A stretch of DNA of 64,000 nt from Paenibacillus sp. FSL H7-0326 (GCF_001955535.1 NZ_MPVN01000001.1:744001-808000); one strand, 5' to 3'. Counted from the stretch's first letter, positions 26,545-36,051 are shown. The notes: generated by a model not told the origin, from the letters alone. A program made the numbers and translations.

Positions 26545-27600
26545 ATGAGACAGAGTACCAAGGTGCTGCAAGTCGCATTCACCTATGTTGGAACTATTGT
26601 TGGTGCAGGATTTGCCACCGGACAAGAAATATTGCAGTTTTTTACCGAATATGGAAAATGGGCAACTCTTACAATATTACTGTCCTGTCTGCTCTTCGTT
26701 TGGCTGGGTACCAAAATGATGCTGGTGGCACATGATACCGGAGCTAAATCATACGAAGATCTAAACAGCCACTTGTTTGGCAAAAATGCAGGAAAATGGA
26801 TCAGCTTCTTCACCTTGTTCGTGCTGATCGGCGTCAATAGTGTCATTCTTGCAGGAGCAGGCTCGGTGTTTATGGAGCATTTGCATCTGTCTTATCAAAC
26901 TGGACTGTTAATTACGCTTGTCGGCACCTATCTTCTGCTTGGACGAGGTATTCATGCCATCCTGCAGATGAACAGCATCGTCGTCCCGCTTATGATGACA
27001 CTATCTTTATTCATCCTTTTCCACACCACGGGTCATCCGGGCGCAGCCAATTTTGTGAGGCTGGAACCCGATCGCAGCATGTTCGCAACTTGGCTGTCAC
27101 CCATTTTGTACAGCTCATTCAATCTAGCTATGGCACAGGCCATTCTTGTACCGCTCGGCAGTCAGATCACCGACAGACGCGTCATTAAATATGGCGGAAT
27201 ACTCGGGGGAATCGGAATTGGGTTCATGCTCATGACAGCCCATTTTGCCATGTCGGCGTATATGCCTGGCATCAAGCAATTTGAAGTTCCCATGGGAAGC
27301 ATTGCATTCGCTCTCGGCGCAGCCATACAGCTCATGTATATTTTTCTGATTTTCATGGAAATCTTCAGTACTTTTGTTGCCGATATTTACGGGATAACCT
27401 TACAGGTACGGGAGCATCTCAAAGTATCGCCTAAGCTCATCACTTTATTTATTATGCTGTCCTGCTTCTTGCTCAGCCAATTCGGCTTCAGTTCACTTCT
27501 GTCGATCTTATACCCGATCTATGGAACGCTGGCCGTCGTATGGGTAGCTCATTTGATCAAGAGCCCGCTCGGGTCCTTCAAGAATAAGGACAATAACTAA
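26545..27600 (+). CDS. YkvI-family membrane transporter
   Basis: This integral membrane protein of 351 aa has about ten helices and matches the YkvI family, distantly related to the APC/LeuT-fold carriers. It opens with VAFTYVGTIVGAGFATGQEILQFF, a glycine-rich unwound helix typical of sodium-coupled transporters. The substrate is unknown. The ATG at 26545 has AAGGAGG upstream. It ends only 11 bases from the convergent glycosyltransferase gene with no obvious hairpin between them. Confidence 0.8.
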   Translation: MRQSTKVLQVAFTYVGTIVGAGFATGQEILQFFTEYGKWATLTILLSCLLFVWLGTKMMLVAHDTGAKSYEDLNSHLFGKNAGKWISFFTLFVLIGVNSVILAGAGSVFMEHLHLSYQTGLLITLVGTYLLLGRGIHAILQMNSIVVPLMMTLSLFILFHTTGHPGAANFVRLEPDRSMFATWLSPILYSSFNLAMAQAILVPLGSQITDRRVIKYGGILGGIGIGFMLMTAHFAMSAYMPGIKQFEVPMGSIAFALGAAIQLMYIFLIFMEIFSTFVADIYGITLQVREHLKVSPKLITLFIMLSCFLLSQFGFSSLLSILYPIYGTLAVVWVAHLIKSPLGSFKNKDNN

Positions 27601-27611
27601 CACAGCTGGTG

Positions 27612-28742
27612 TCAATTCGCAGGCTCAAACTTCAAATACAGCTTCTTCAGCATATGAACAGACCTTCTTAGAGAATATTCAGTTTTCGCCTTTTCGCTCG
27701 CTGATCGGGCAAGCTCATAGCGGTATAGAGGATCCTGGATGACCTTCTCCAATGCATCTGCTAGTGCTACAGCATTGTCTTTGGGAACGAGCAGCCCGTT
27801 AACACCATCCTCAATTTGTTCGCTTATACCCCCAACATCAGTCCCAACTAACGCCAGTGAGCTCAGTGCTGCCTCGGCAAATACGGAACCAAACGCTTCA
27901 GCTCTTGATGGGAGGACGAAGATGTCAAAGAAGGGGACGAACTCTTCAGGATGAAGGGTGTAGCCATAAAATATCGTTTCATTGTAAATACCGAGCTGCT
28001 GGGCCAATTCCTCCAGTTCGGAACGGATCGGACCATCTCCAATGATATGAAGTACATAATCATGACCCCGTTTTTTCAGTTCGCAGCAAGCTTCAAACAG
28101 CACATCAATCCCTTTTGCCGGAACGAGACGGCACACTGTTACCAGCTGGGGCACCTCATTCTCATGAGGAATCGGCTTGAATCTTTTCTCATCAAAGCCA
28201 TTCGGCACGATCCCAATTTTTTCAGGAGATTTAACATAGGGCGACATATATGTGCGGAACGATTCGGATACGGTTAACATGCAATCGGCCGCATGTTCCA
28301 GCTCACCATAGAGAGAGGTTAAGAAGCGATGCTCTAACCCATTCTCTTCTATTTTGCCATTCAGGATCAGTTCCCGCTCATAGCTGGAGTGAATGGTTTG
28401 AATCAGCGGCGTTGCTGGAAAAGCCTTCTTCATCGCCAGTCCTGCGATCGGATGATGTGCATGGATCAAATCATAGGGCTTATGTATGCGAAGCTTGATC
28501 CACCATAAATAATCGCGGAAGGTTTGGATATATTTCTGAACGATCGGACTCTCGCCGTACTGCGTCCAGTCAAAAGTGTCAAAGCGGATCTCTTCGCTGC
28601 CCTTGTTGCGGATTCGTTTCGGAAGGGAGAACAGCTCCATCTCCCATCTCGGGCTGTTGAAGCGTTCCTGCAGGTAAGGAATCATAGATGATACTCCCCC
28701 TGGCTGCTCAGGAGGGAAAAATAAAGCTTGGAGCAATCGCAT
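27612..28742 (-). CDS. GT4 glycosyltransferase
   Basis: This cytoplasmic GT-B enzyme of family 4 has 376 aa. The N-terminal domain begins MRLLQALFFPPEQPGGVSSMI with the glycine-rich loop. The donor domain has VTVCRLVPAKGIDVLFEA, HIIGDGP and the EX7E-like AEAFGSVFAEAALSSLALVGTDVGG. The start at 28742 has AAGGGG 10 bases upstream. No polysaccharide cluster surrounds it, so substrates cannot be guessed. It is divergent from the first rsmF-like gene. Confidence 0.8.
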   Translation of the reverse strand: MRLLQALFFPPEQPGGVSSMIPYLQERFNSPRWEMELFSLPKRIRNKGSEEIRFDTFDWTQYGESPIVQKYIQTFRDYLWWIKLRIHKPYDLIHAHHPIAGLAMKKAFPATPLIQTIHSSYERELILNGKIEENGLEHRFLTSLYGELEHAADCMLTVSESFRTYMSPYVKSPEKIGIVPNGFDEKRFKPIPHENEVPQLVTVCRLVPAKGIDVLFEACCELKKRGHDYVLHIIGDGPIRSELEELAQQLGIYNETIFYGYTLHPEEFVPFFDIFVLPSRAEAFGSVFAEAALSSLALVGTDVGGISEQIEDGVNGLLVPKDNAVALADALEKVIQDPLYRYELARSASEKAKTEYSLRRSVHMLKKLYLKFEPAN

Positions 28743-28846
28743 CCTATAGTGCCCCTTTCGTGGTTTCTTTTGAAAGCAAGTCTGTAATCATGATATATTA
28801 GCTCATATGTTCCAGTAAAGAAGATACGAAGGAGATTTGAAAAAAC

Positions 28847-30223
28847 ATGAGTAAGGAAACACTGCCCCAGGACTTTATCGAACAGATGAAATCCATGCTC
28901 GGGCAGGAGACTACTGCATTTCTTGATAGCTACAACAAGCCGCGCACCCAAGCTCTACGGCTCAATACCCTGAAGCTCAAGGAAGAAGATATACAGCTCA
29001 TTGCCCAGCAGTTCCAGCTTAGCAAGGTTCCTTGGTGCAGCACAGGATACTATTACAATAGTCAAGAAAGACCTGGCAAGCACCCTTATCACACTGCCGG
29101 GTTATATTATATTCAGGAGCCTTCAGCAATGTCCGCGATTGAGCTGCTCGATCCTCAGCCATACGAAACGGTCTTAGACCTGGCAGCAGCACCTGGCGGC
29201 AAGACGACGCATATGGCTGTCAAAATGAAGGATACGGGCCTGCTCGTCTCTAACGAAATTCATAACGGCCGGGCACGAATCCTTGCGGAAAACGTAGAAA
29301 GAATTGGCCTGACCCGGACGGTGGTCGTGAATGCCGCTCCTGACGAGCTGTCCGCCCGGTTTCCCGAAGCATTTGATCGGATTATGCTTGATGCGCCCTG
29401 CTCTGGTGAAGGCATGTTTCGTAAAGATCTTGAAGCCATTAACGAATGGTCTCTATCCTCTGTTCACATGTGTGCTGCCCGCCAGTGGGACATTCTGCAG
29501 GAGGCCTATAAGATGCTGAAGCCCGGAGGACATCTCGCCTATTCCACCTGCACTTTTAACCGACAGGAAAATGAGGATACCGTAGAACGTTTCATAAACG
29601 AATATAAGGATATGGAGTGGGTCCGGACCGAACGAATCTGGCCGCATCGGAGTGAAGGAGAGGGACATTTTGTTGCTCTGCTCAAGAAAAAGGCTGCCAG
29701 TGAAGGAAACGAACGAGCCCATGAACAGCTGCCTGCAGCCAAGCTTCGTAAAAGAGGAAAAAAGAACGCCGCAGCCGGAGTTACTGAAGCCTGGGCCGGA
29801 TATCAAGAATGGGCGGGCACGAATCTCCCTGGTTTCTCACTTCAGCCAGGAAGGCCTCTCCTCTATGGGGAAGCACTATACTATTTGCCCGAAACGAGTG
29901 AGCTGAGCATCTCAGAGGAACAACTGAAGGGATTAAAAACTCCCCGCCCTGGCCTTCATCTCGGAGATTGGAAGAAGGGAAGGTTCGAGCCAGCACACGC
30001 GCTGGCGATGTCAGCTGCTCCTGAACAGGCACTGCTGTCCTATGATCTTCCGCCTGACTCCACGGAGCTGTTGGCTTATCTTCGCGGTGAGACCCTTACT
30101 CTTGATGCCCACCTTCAAGGCTGGGTAATGGTGACGACGAAGGGTTACCCTGTCGGCTGGGCAAAAGCAAGCAGCGGTCAGCTTAAGAATAAACGACCTA
30201 AGGGTCTGCGTATAAACTTATAA
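28847..30223 (+). CDS. RsmF-like rRNA (cytosine-C5) methyltransferase, copy 1
   Basis: This SAM-dependent NOL1/NOP2/Sun-family enzyme makes m5C in rRNA. An N-terminal RNA-recognition segment precedes the Rossmann domain with the SAM site VLDLAAAPGGKTTHMA and both catalytic cysteines in DAPCSGEGMFRK and YSTCTFNRQENE. The C-terminal third carries the PUA-like RsmF tail ending in GWAKASSGQLKNKRPKGLR. The 458-aa length is normal for Gram-positive RsmF. A second homologue lies at 33157-34761, so the two may modify different sites. The exact rRNA position cannot be read. Confidence 0.85.
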   Translation: MSKETLPQDFIEQMKSMLGQETTAFLDSYNKPRTQALRLNTLKLKEEDIQLIAQQFQLSKVPWCSTGYYYNSQERPGKHPYHTAGLYYIQEPSAMSAIELLDPQPYETVLDLAAAPGGKTTHMAVKMKDTGLLVSNEIHNGRARILAENVERIGLTRTVVVNAAPDELSARFPEAFDRIMLDAPCSGEGMFRKDLEAINEWSLSSVHMCAARQWDILQEAYKMLKPGGHLAYSTCTFNRQENEDTVERFINEYKDMEWVRTERIWPHRSEGEGHFVALLKKKAASEGNERAHEQLPAAKLRKRGKKNAAAGVTEAWAGYQEWAGTNLPGFSLQPGRPLLYGEALYYLPETSELSISEEQLKGLKTPRPGLHLGDWKKGRFEPAHALAMSAAPEQALLSYDLPPDSTELLAYLRGETLTLDAHLQGWVMVTTKGYPVGWAKASSGQLKNKRPKGLRINL

Positions 30224-30270
30224 GCAGCTGTTACACAGCTCAGAGACAAGATATCTCTCTATTCAAAACA

Positions 30271-30332
30271 CAAACAGCACTCGAACGGGACTTTGCCCCC
30301 CTACAGGGGAAGGCCCGATCGAATGCTGTTTG
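30271..30332. terminator. Bidirectional hairpin after rsmF copy 1
   Basis: CAAACAGCA and TGCTGTTTG outer arms with an inner CGGG/CCCG and CCCC/GGGG stem form a long hairpin between two convergent genes. Confidence 0.65.
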
Positions 30333-30386
30333 CTCTATAACTGACTATATCCATAGATGATGCTGGGCTTGGCTTCGAATCAATTT

Positions 30387-31457
30387 CTAATCTAACTCAG
30401 CAAGCTCAATCTCATCAATTACCGCATTACGGTAGAGCATCGTCAGGTGAAGCTTATTAACATCCGTTTCTTTGTCAAGCTCCCGAGCCATGAGCAGGAA
30501 CAGCTGTTCACGCTGTTCTTCACTCGGATGGATGTTAAAGTCGATGTATCCTGAGATTTCATCATCACTAATATCGACCGTCGCTGTTGCTGCCGGATAT
30601 CCTCCATTTTCCTTAAAAAACAGCTCATATGTCAGGATATCGCGGTCATGACGAATCAGAGTGGCGTAGCAGTTCTCATTAACAGATTCGTGAACCGTCA
30701 TATTCAGCTCCATGCCGTCTTCATCCCAATCTGGTCCCTCTTCAGTCTCCTCATCATCCAGCTCAACGAAATCCCGATGCTCCAGCTCTAACAGCGCAAC
30801 GCGCTGACCTTCAAATTGCATATCTATCGTTATTGTATCAATTTCTTCATCGTTAACCTCGGATACTAGCAGCTCTTCCGCAGTTTCAAGGTCCTCTTCG
30901 TCAGGGTCAATGAGCCACTCCACCATTCCCTTGATATCTGTCCCATACTGCTTAAGCACAGCTTCAGCAATCCTATAGCCATTTCCTGTTTGCAGCTCAT
31001 ATGAGGACACGTTCCGGCCACTACTTATCAGTTCAATCTGCATTTCACCAGTCTCAGCCTCATACCGAAAAACTGATGGCTCCTCCGTATGAAAAGCCCC
31101 ATGCTCAATCAAGCCTTCTTCAGAGCTCTCATCCATAACATCATCAAGCGTATACTCTTCGTATACCTCTTCATCACCTAGAACGCACTCAACCCTGCCC
31201 CACGATAACATAATATCAAAGTGCTCAGCGGCTACTGCATCACGGAATTGAAGCACATATTCTTGCACGTAGGCAATAATCTCATCCTTAGCATCTCCGG
31301 GAATACTTTCTGCATCCAGCTGGACACTGCCTGCCAGTCTTTGTCCTTCCCGGAATACAAGGATTAGTGAGCCTGCATATTGATGTTCTACCATGATGTC
31401 ATGGACTTCACCATTCGATGTTCTTAGATCAGGTCTTAGCCGAATATGATAGCTCAC
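30387..31457 (-). CDS. Acidic hypothetical protein, 356 aa
   Basis: I do not recognise a named family. The protein is strongly acidic (for example DEEVYEEYTLDDVMDESSEEG and DDEETEEGPDWDED) and soluble. Alternating beta-like segments near the start (GSLILVFREGQRLAGSV) and near the end (LTYELFFKENGGYPAATATVD) look loosely related, so it may consist of repeated modules. The start is GTG 31457, 10 bases after GGAGG. It is the last gene of a minus-strand run rsmF, rsuA-like, HAD, this gene. Confidence 0.55.
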   Translation of the reverse strand: MSYHIRLRPDLRTSNGEVHDIMVEHQYAGSLILVFREGQRLAGSVQLDAESIPGDAKDEIIAYVQEYVLQFRDAVAAEHFDIMLSWGRVECVLGDEEVYEEYTLDDVMDESSEEGLIEHGAFHTEEPSVFRYEAETGEMQIELISSGRNVSSYELQTGNGYRIAEAVLKQYGTDIKGMVEWLIDPDEEDLETAEELLVSEVNDEEIDTITIDMQFEGQRVALLELEHRDFVELDDEETEEGPDWDEDGMELNMTVHESVNENCYATLIRHDRDILTYELFFKENGGYPAATATVDISDDEISGYIDFNIHPSEEQREQLFLLMARELDKETDVNKLHLTMLYRNAVIDEIELAELD

Positions 31458-31553
31458 GATCTAACTACCTCCTATTATGCCGGAAATTATAACTGTAACC
31501 ATGTGTTAGCTGGCTATGCATCTAGAATGCCCTAATGAGAGGAAGAATATTAC

Positions 31554-32357
31554 TTACACATTGACCACATGCTTAACTAACGCATGATGAACCCCGCTGT
31601 CATTGTTAGACAAAGTAATCTCATCGGCTGCCGCCTTCACTTCGACAGGTGAATTATCCATTGCAATCCCTTTACCCGCATAGGTGAGCATTGTAATATC
31701 ATTATAATAATTCCCCATTGCGAGCACTTCCTCTGGGCGATATCCTCTTTTCTCAGCCAATCGCTGCAGAGCCGCTCCTTTGGAAGCATCCTTATGCATC
31801 AGATCGAGGAAAAAATCCCCGCTGCGAACCATATAGAATGGACTGTTCCACGTTCTCCACTCTTTCTCCAGTGCATCCATGGCTTCTAAGCTTCCAAAGG
31901 CCGAGAATTTCACGACAGGCTCTCTTAGATCAGCCCATACAGGAAGATCCAGTGGTGTAAGGAATACAGCCTCATACATGCTGCGAACCTCAAGCGTCAT
32001 TTCGTCTGCACGGTCAACATACAGCCCGAACGCGGTATTCACATCAAAATGAATGCCATGATCACGGCAGTAATCTATATATGGCATCAGCTCTTCAGCC
32101 TGTATCGGAAACTGATCGACCACTTCACGAGACTTGATATCCACCGTTGCTGCACCATTGTGAGTAATGACGTATCCACCAAGTCCCATACCCTCCATAA
32201 TAGGAATCGTATTCACAGGACCTCTGCCCGTACATAGAACAAATTCTGCGCCGTTCTTGGCAGCCTGCTGTATACTTTTCTTATTTGCCTCTGACAATTC
32301 ATGATGGTCATTTAACAGCGTTCCGTCCACATCAAGTGCGATTAATCGATATGTCAT
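31554..32357 (-). CDS. Cof-type HAD-IIB phosphatase
   Basis: This haloacid-dehalogenase phosphatase of 267 aa acts on small phosphorylated metabolites such as sugar phosphates. It shows motif 1 ALDVDGTLLNDHHELS, motif 2 VLCTGR, the IIB cap in the middle, the lysine in MHKDASKGAALQRL, and motif 4 LAMGNYYNDITML, where the usual GD is GN while the second Asp is kept. The substrate is unknown. It lies 44 bases after the pseudouridine synthase and is probably in its operon. Confidence 0.85.
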   Translation of the reverse strand: MTYRLIALDVDGTLLNDHHELSEANKKSIQQAAKNGAEFVLCTGRGPVNTIPIMEGMGLGGYVITHNGAATVDIKSREVVDQFPIQAEELMPYIDYCRDHGIHFDVNTAFGLYVDRADEMTLEVRSMYEAVFLTPLDLPVWADLREPVVKFSAFGSLEAMDALEKEWRTWNSPFYMVRSGDFFLDLMHKDASKGAALQRLAEKRGYRPEEVLAMGNYYNDITMLTYAGKGIAMDNSPVEVKAAADEITLSNNDSGVHHALVKHVVNV

Positions 32358-32401
32358 AACCTATCCATCCTTATTCTCTATTTTATAAAATACATCAAAA
32401 A

Positions 32402-33160
32402 TCAATTGATAAGACTGTTTAGTTCTTCTTCTGTCAACTCACGATAGGATCCCATCGGAAGCTCCGGGTCGAGCATAAGACTTCCCATCGAAATCCGTTT
32501 TAAATAGAGCACTTTAGAGCCAACGGCTTCGAACATCCGCTTGACTTGATGGAACTTGCCCTCATGAATCGTCACCTGAATATATGAGATCATTCCCGTA
32601 TCTGTCTGTTCTTCCGAGGTAACCATCAGTTCTGCCGGCTTCGTGACATAACCATCATCAAGCGTAACTCCACGCTGAAAGGCTGTAATTTCCTTATCTC
32701 CAATGCTTCCGAGGACCTTTGCCTCATACGTCTTCGGAACATGCTTCCTTGGAGATAGCAAATTATGTGCAAGCTGTCCGTCATTCGTGAGCAGCAGAAG
32801 ACCTTCCGTATCCTTGTCCAGCCTTCCAACAGGGAAGGGCTGAAAAATGACGTATTCTTCATCCAATAAATCAATAACTGTTTCTTCTCTTAAATCTTCT
32901 GTAGCCGAGATGACTCCAGGAGGCTTATGCAGCATCAAATAGATAAACTCTCTATATTTCACGACTTCCCCATCAATTTCCACAACATCAAAGTCTGGAT
33001 CGACCTGCATACCGCTGTCTTTAATCGTTTGACCATTCACCGTAACATAGCCATTCTTAACAGCTTTCTTAATTTCAGATCGGGTCCCGTACCCCATGTG
33101 GCTCAGTATTTTATCAATCCGCAGCTTTTTGACTGTTTTTTTCATCGTGTTCTCACTCAT
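32402..33160 (-). CDS. RsuA/RluB-type pseudouridine synthase
   Basis: This enzyme isomerises a uridine in rRNA to pseudouridine. An N-terminal S4 RNA-binding domain (RIDKILSHMGYGTRSEIKKAVKNGYVTVNG) precedes the catalytic domain with the active-site Asp in PVGRLDKDTEGLLLLTNDG and the EGKFHQVKRMF motif. The 252-aa length fits the 16S-type RsuA group. The start ATG at 33160 overlaps the stop of the upstream methyltransferase (ATGA), so two rRNA-modifying enzymes are translated in a coupled way. The target uridine is not known. Confidence 0.88.
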   Translation of the reverse strand: MSENTMKKTVKKLRIDKILSHMGYGTRSEIKKAVKNGYVTVNGQTIKDSGMQVDPDFDVVEIDGEVVKYREFIYLMLHKPPGVISATEDLREETVIDLLDEEYVIFQPFPVGRLDKDTEGLLLLTNDGQLAHNLLSPRKHVPKTYEAKVLGSIGDKEITAFQRGVTLDDGYVTKPAELMVTSEEQTDTGMISYIQVTIHEGKFHQVKRMFEAVGSKVLYLKRISMGSLMLDPELPMGSYRELTEEELNSLIN

Positions 33161-34761
33161 ACCGAGGTCCACCTCCATCCTGCCGGATATTCATTTTTGA
33201 GTCTGCCATCCTGCCATTTCGCCCAGCCAACGGAATGCCCGTTAACGGTCACGAGAGTGTATCCTTTAGGGGAAGCAGTGCCTGACTTAACCAGTCGATC
33301 CTCATCCAATTCCAGTGTGTCACCCTTTAAATATTTGACTGCCTCGCCGCTCTCTGCAATAAGCTGTACACTCCGCTTCACTTCCTCTGCGTTCAGAGCA
33401 GATGCCAGTGCCTGGGAGGGCGTAAATCGCCCATTTTTAACCGATCCCATAAACCAGCCTGCGCGAATGACCCGAAGCCCTGCCAGCCGTTCCGGCTGGG
33501 TGGGCGTCTGGTATACCTTCTCTCCATACAATACTGTTTGTCCCGGCAGATCCACACTCAGCTGCTCAGCGACAAATGACCGAAAGACCAACTCCGCATC
33601 CATCGGCATTTGATCAGACCGATTTCTGTGCTTTGCTCCCCCGTGCTTCTCGTTGTGCTTCTGTTTTTTACTCTTAATGTTTCTGCCGTGAGCGGCTTCC
33701 TTCTCCACTGTACTGTGCACATATAATGGCTGATCAGCCGGTTTATCAAGAGGAGTACCGTCATGCTGAAGCACGGCGACGAAATGACCTTCTCCTTCCA
33801 CTAAATGCGGCCATAATCTGCCCGTGCCTTGAAGCTGTGCATACAGATCAGGATGTTCATCCTGCGATACAGGCTCGATCTGAAGTCCCTCAAATTGCTC
33901 TTCAGCTGCAGCCTGCTCTATCCACTCAGGATGTCCACCAGATATTCCACTCACATTACGGATAGGAACAACTCGGAACGATGGGTTCTTCCGTAGAAAC
34001 TCTCCAATCATTGCCTCGTTCTCCTCTGGTGCAAATGTACAGGTTGAGTAGACGATTCTTCCCCCAGGAGCAAGCAGCCTCGCAGCGGTATCTAATATAT
34101 CGCGCTGCATCAGTACACACCGCTCTATGGAGTGGTGCTCCCATTGCCGCACCATGTCCTCATCCTTACGAAACATTCCTTCCCCGGAGCAAGGTGCATC
34201 TATCAGTATTTTATCAAAATAATGCGGGAACGCATCGGCTATGCGCTCGGGGCTTTCATTTAGAACCACTGCATTTCGAACACCATACATCTCTATATTT
34301 TTGGCAAGCGCCTTGGTCCGGTCTGTACTGATATCATTTGTCACCAGTACCCCGCTTCCTTTTAGATGTGCGGCAATCTGAGTCGATTTTCCGCCAGGGG
34401 CAGCACATAGATCAAGCACATGATCACCCGGCTTGGCTTCCAGCAGCTCCACGGGTGCCATTGCACTAGGTTCTTGAACGTAATACAGACCTGCATGGTA
34501 GTACGGAGTGAGACCCGGCTTGCTGCCTGCAGGAATATAATATCCTGTCTCACACCATGGGATGGGTTTCAATGGAAACGGAGAGATCTCGGCAAATGAA
34601 GCAGGATCTATTTTTAACGTATTAACACGGATGCCTGCACGAGGTGCACTCTCATAGGACTTCACAAATTGTTCATACTCATCGCCAAGCATCTTCTTCA
34701 TTCGTTCAGCAAATTGTATAGGCAGGCGTATCGCCATTTTTTCATCATCCTGTTCTGACAT
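33157..34761 (-). CDS. RsmF-like rRNA (cytosine-C5) methyltransferase, copy 2
   Basis: This second NOL1/NOP2/Sun m5C methyltransferase has 534 aa. The SAM site is VLDLCAAPGGKSTQIA, and the catalytic cysteines are in DAPCSGEGMFRKDEDM and YSTCTFAPEENE. Compared with copy 1 it has a long, basic low-complexity linker (AAHGRNIKSKKQKHNEKHGG) before the PUA-like tail that ends GWAKWQDGRLKNEYPAGW. It heads a minus-strand operon and is coupled by ATGA overlap to the pseudouridine synthase. This copy, with its partner, may be the housekeeping RsmF; that is inference. Confidence 0.85.
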   Translation of the reverse strand: MSEQDDEKMAIRLPIQFAERMKKMLGDEYEQFVKSYESAPRAGIRVNTLKIDPASFAEISPFPLKPIPWCETGYYIPAGSKPGLTPYYHAGLYYVQEPSAMAPVELLEAKPGDHVLDLCAAPGGKSTQIAAHLKGSGVLVTNDISTDRTKALAKNIEMYGVRNAVVLNESPERIADAFPHYFDKILIDAPCSGEGMFRKDEDMVRQWEHHSIERCVLMQRDILDTAARLLAPGGRIVYSTCTFAPEENEAMIGEFLRKNPSFRVVPIRNVSGISGGHPEWIEQAAAEEQFEGLQIEPVSQDEHPDLYAQLQGTGRLWPHLVEGEGHFVAVLQHDGTPLDKPADQPLYVHSTVEKEAAHGRNIKSKKQKHNEKHGGAKHRNRSDQMPMDAELVFRSFVAEQLSVDLPGQTVLYGEKVYQTPTQPERLAGLRVIRAGWFMGSVKNGRFTPSQALASALNAEEVKRSVQLIAESGEAVKYLKGDTLELDEDRLVKSGTASPKGYTLVTVNGHSVGWAKWQDGRLKNEYPAGWRWTSV

Positions 34762-34897
34762 AGTTCATCATTTTTATGATTCATCGATGTAGTTCACAAA
34801 TATAACTTGCTTCCCCTGTTTCACTACACTGTGTAATGTTGTATAATGAATGGCATCTAAGGCTTGTCCTTAGTATTAATTATGACGGGGGATGGAT

Positions 34898-35473
34898 ATG
34901 AGTTCAAAATCGAAAAGCATCACAAATTCCAAAGCAAAATCGAATACCAAGGCTAACAAAAAGCCAAGCAAGGCCATTATCGCCTTTATAGCCGTATTTG
35001 TCATCCTGATTGGTGCACTGATTACCATGAATGAGCTGAATAAAAATAACATTAATGAAGTGTATGGTCTTCCAGAATCAGATCTTGCTCCAGCAACACG
35101 TGAAATTTTAGAGGATCCAAATTATCAGAATATCATATTACCTGAGGAGCTTGATACTAAAATTTCGAACAAAGAAAGCTTCTTTACTTACTTTTTCGCT
35201 TCTGACTGCCCTCACTGCCGGGCAACCACACCGCAGCTGATGCCAATTGCTGATGAAGCAGGCGTCGATCTTCCTCAATTTAATCTTAAAGAATTTGAGG
35301 ACGGCTGGAGAGATTACAATATCGAGTTTACACCAACACTCGTCTATTTTGAAAATGGCGTAGAGAAGGATCGCCTGGAAGGCGGAATGCAGGCCGAAGG
35401 CGCAAGCGCAGGATATACTGCTGAACAAATTGAAGAGTTCTTTACCAAATATAAAGGGACTGCTGCGGAATGA
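34898..35473 (+). CDS. Membrane-anchored thioredoxin-like protein
   Basis: This protein has a lysine-rich N-terminus, one membrane helix (about residues 26-46) and an external thioredoxin fold with the active site ASDCPHCRATTP and cis-proline EFTPTLVYF. The CPHC motif resembles DsbA or bacteriocin-type thioredoxins more than the CGPC of TrxA, so it could oxidise or isomerise exported proteins. The start is the ATG at 34898, 6 bases after GGGGG; an ATG 6 bases earlier abuts the site. Its stop overlaps the next start (ATGA), pairing it with a cysteine-rich lipoprotein. Confidence 0.8.
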   Translation: MSSKSKSITNSKAKSNTKANKKPSKAIIAFIAVFVILIGALITMNELNKNNINEVYGLPESDLAPATREILEDPNYQNIILPEELDTKISNKESFFTYFFASDCPHCRATTPQLMPIADEAGVDLPQFNLKEFEDGWRDYNIEFTPTLVYFENGVEKDRLEGGMQAEGASAGYTAEQIEEFFTKYKGTAAE

Positions 35474-35961
35474 AGCCAAAAACTTATGGAATTCTGTTTA
35501 CAGGTCTGATGATAGGCAGTTTGGTGCTTGCTGCCTGCGGTGAGAAGGGAGCTTCCCACGATCACAGTATGCACGGTAAAGATAATGAACAATATGAGGC
35601 AAGTGCTTCTATATCTGAAATGCCAGCCTTCCTTGCCAAATACACGGATAATACTCAAGCAACCTATGCGCTTGTATCCGAAGTGCAGGAAGAGCTCAAA
35701 ATGCTAAACTGCTACTGTGGCTGTATGGACTATGAAGCAGCCCATGACTCGCTCTATCGGTGCTTCATATCATCGACAACATCGACCGAAGTAACATGGA
35801 CTGATCATGGTGCACAATGCGGCATCTGCCTGGAAGAGGTTAAGGATGCCGCTCGTCTGAAGGCAGAAGGCAAGTCCATCGAAGAAATCCAGAAGTTCAT
35901 TGATGATAAGTATGCCCCGGATGGGGCTCCTACATCTAGTGAAGTGCATCCTGTCATATAA
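35470..35961 (+). CDS. PCYCGC-motif lipoprotein
   Basis: This exported lipoprotein of 163 aa has lipobox LAAC, with the lipidated cysteine near residue 23. It is followed by a His-rich part (SHDHSMHG) and the family motif NCYCGCMDYEAAHDSLYRCF, with further cysteines in GAQCGICLEE. Cysteine and histidine content suggests metal or redox binding; the family (PCYCGC) has no firm function. The usual Pro before CYCGC is Asn here. It is translationally coupled to the thioredoxin-like gene, which may keep its cysteines in a given redox state. Confidence 0.8.
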   Translation: MKPKTYGILFTGLMIGSLVLAACGEKGASHDHSMHGKDNEQYEASASISEMPAFLAKYTDNTQATYALVSEVQEELKMLNCYCGCMDYEAAHDSLYRCFISSTTSTEVTWTDHGAQCGICLEEVKDAARLKAEGKSIEEIQKFIDDKYAPDGAPTSSEVHPVI

Positions 35962-35966
35962 GTAAA

Positions 35967-36020
35967 TAATCCCCCGGTGATTGGCTGGACAAAATGTCCA
36001 TTCACCGGGGGATTTACTTT
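35967..36020. terminator. Bidirectional terminator
   Basis: CCCCCGGTGA (35971-35980) pairs with TCACCGGGGG (36002-36011), flanked by AAT and ATT runs, between the lipoprotein and DUF309 genes. Confidence 0.8.
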
Positions 36021-36051
36021 TGTAGATAAGCATTATGATTTTAGATTAACA

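Noticed and set aside
26451..26735. 94-aa open frame overlapping the YkvI-like gene start
   Set aside because: The YkvI-like gene has a far better ribosome site and clear membrane helices; the other frame is not protein-like.
31554..32357. Inactive HAD phosphatase because of GN in motif 4
   Set aside because: The second Asp of the motif and all other catalytic residues are kept, so activity is likely retained.
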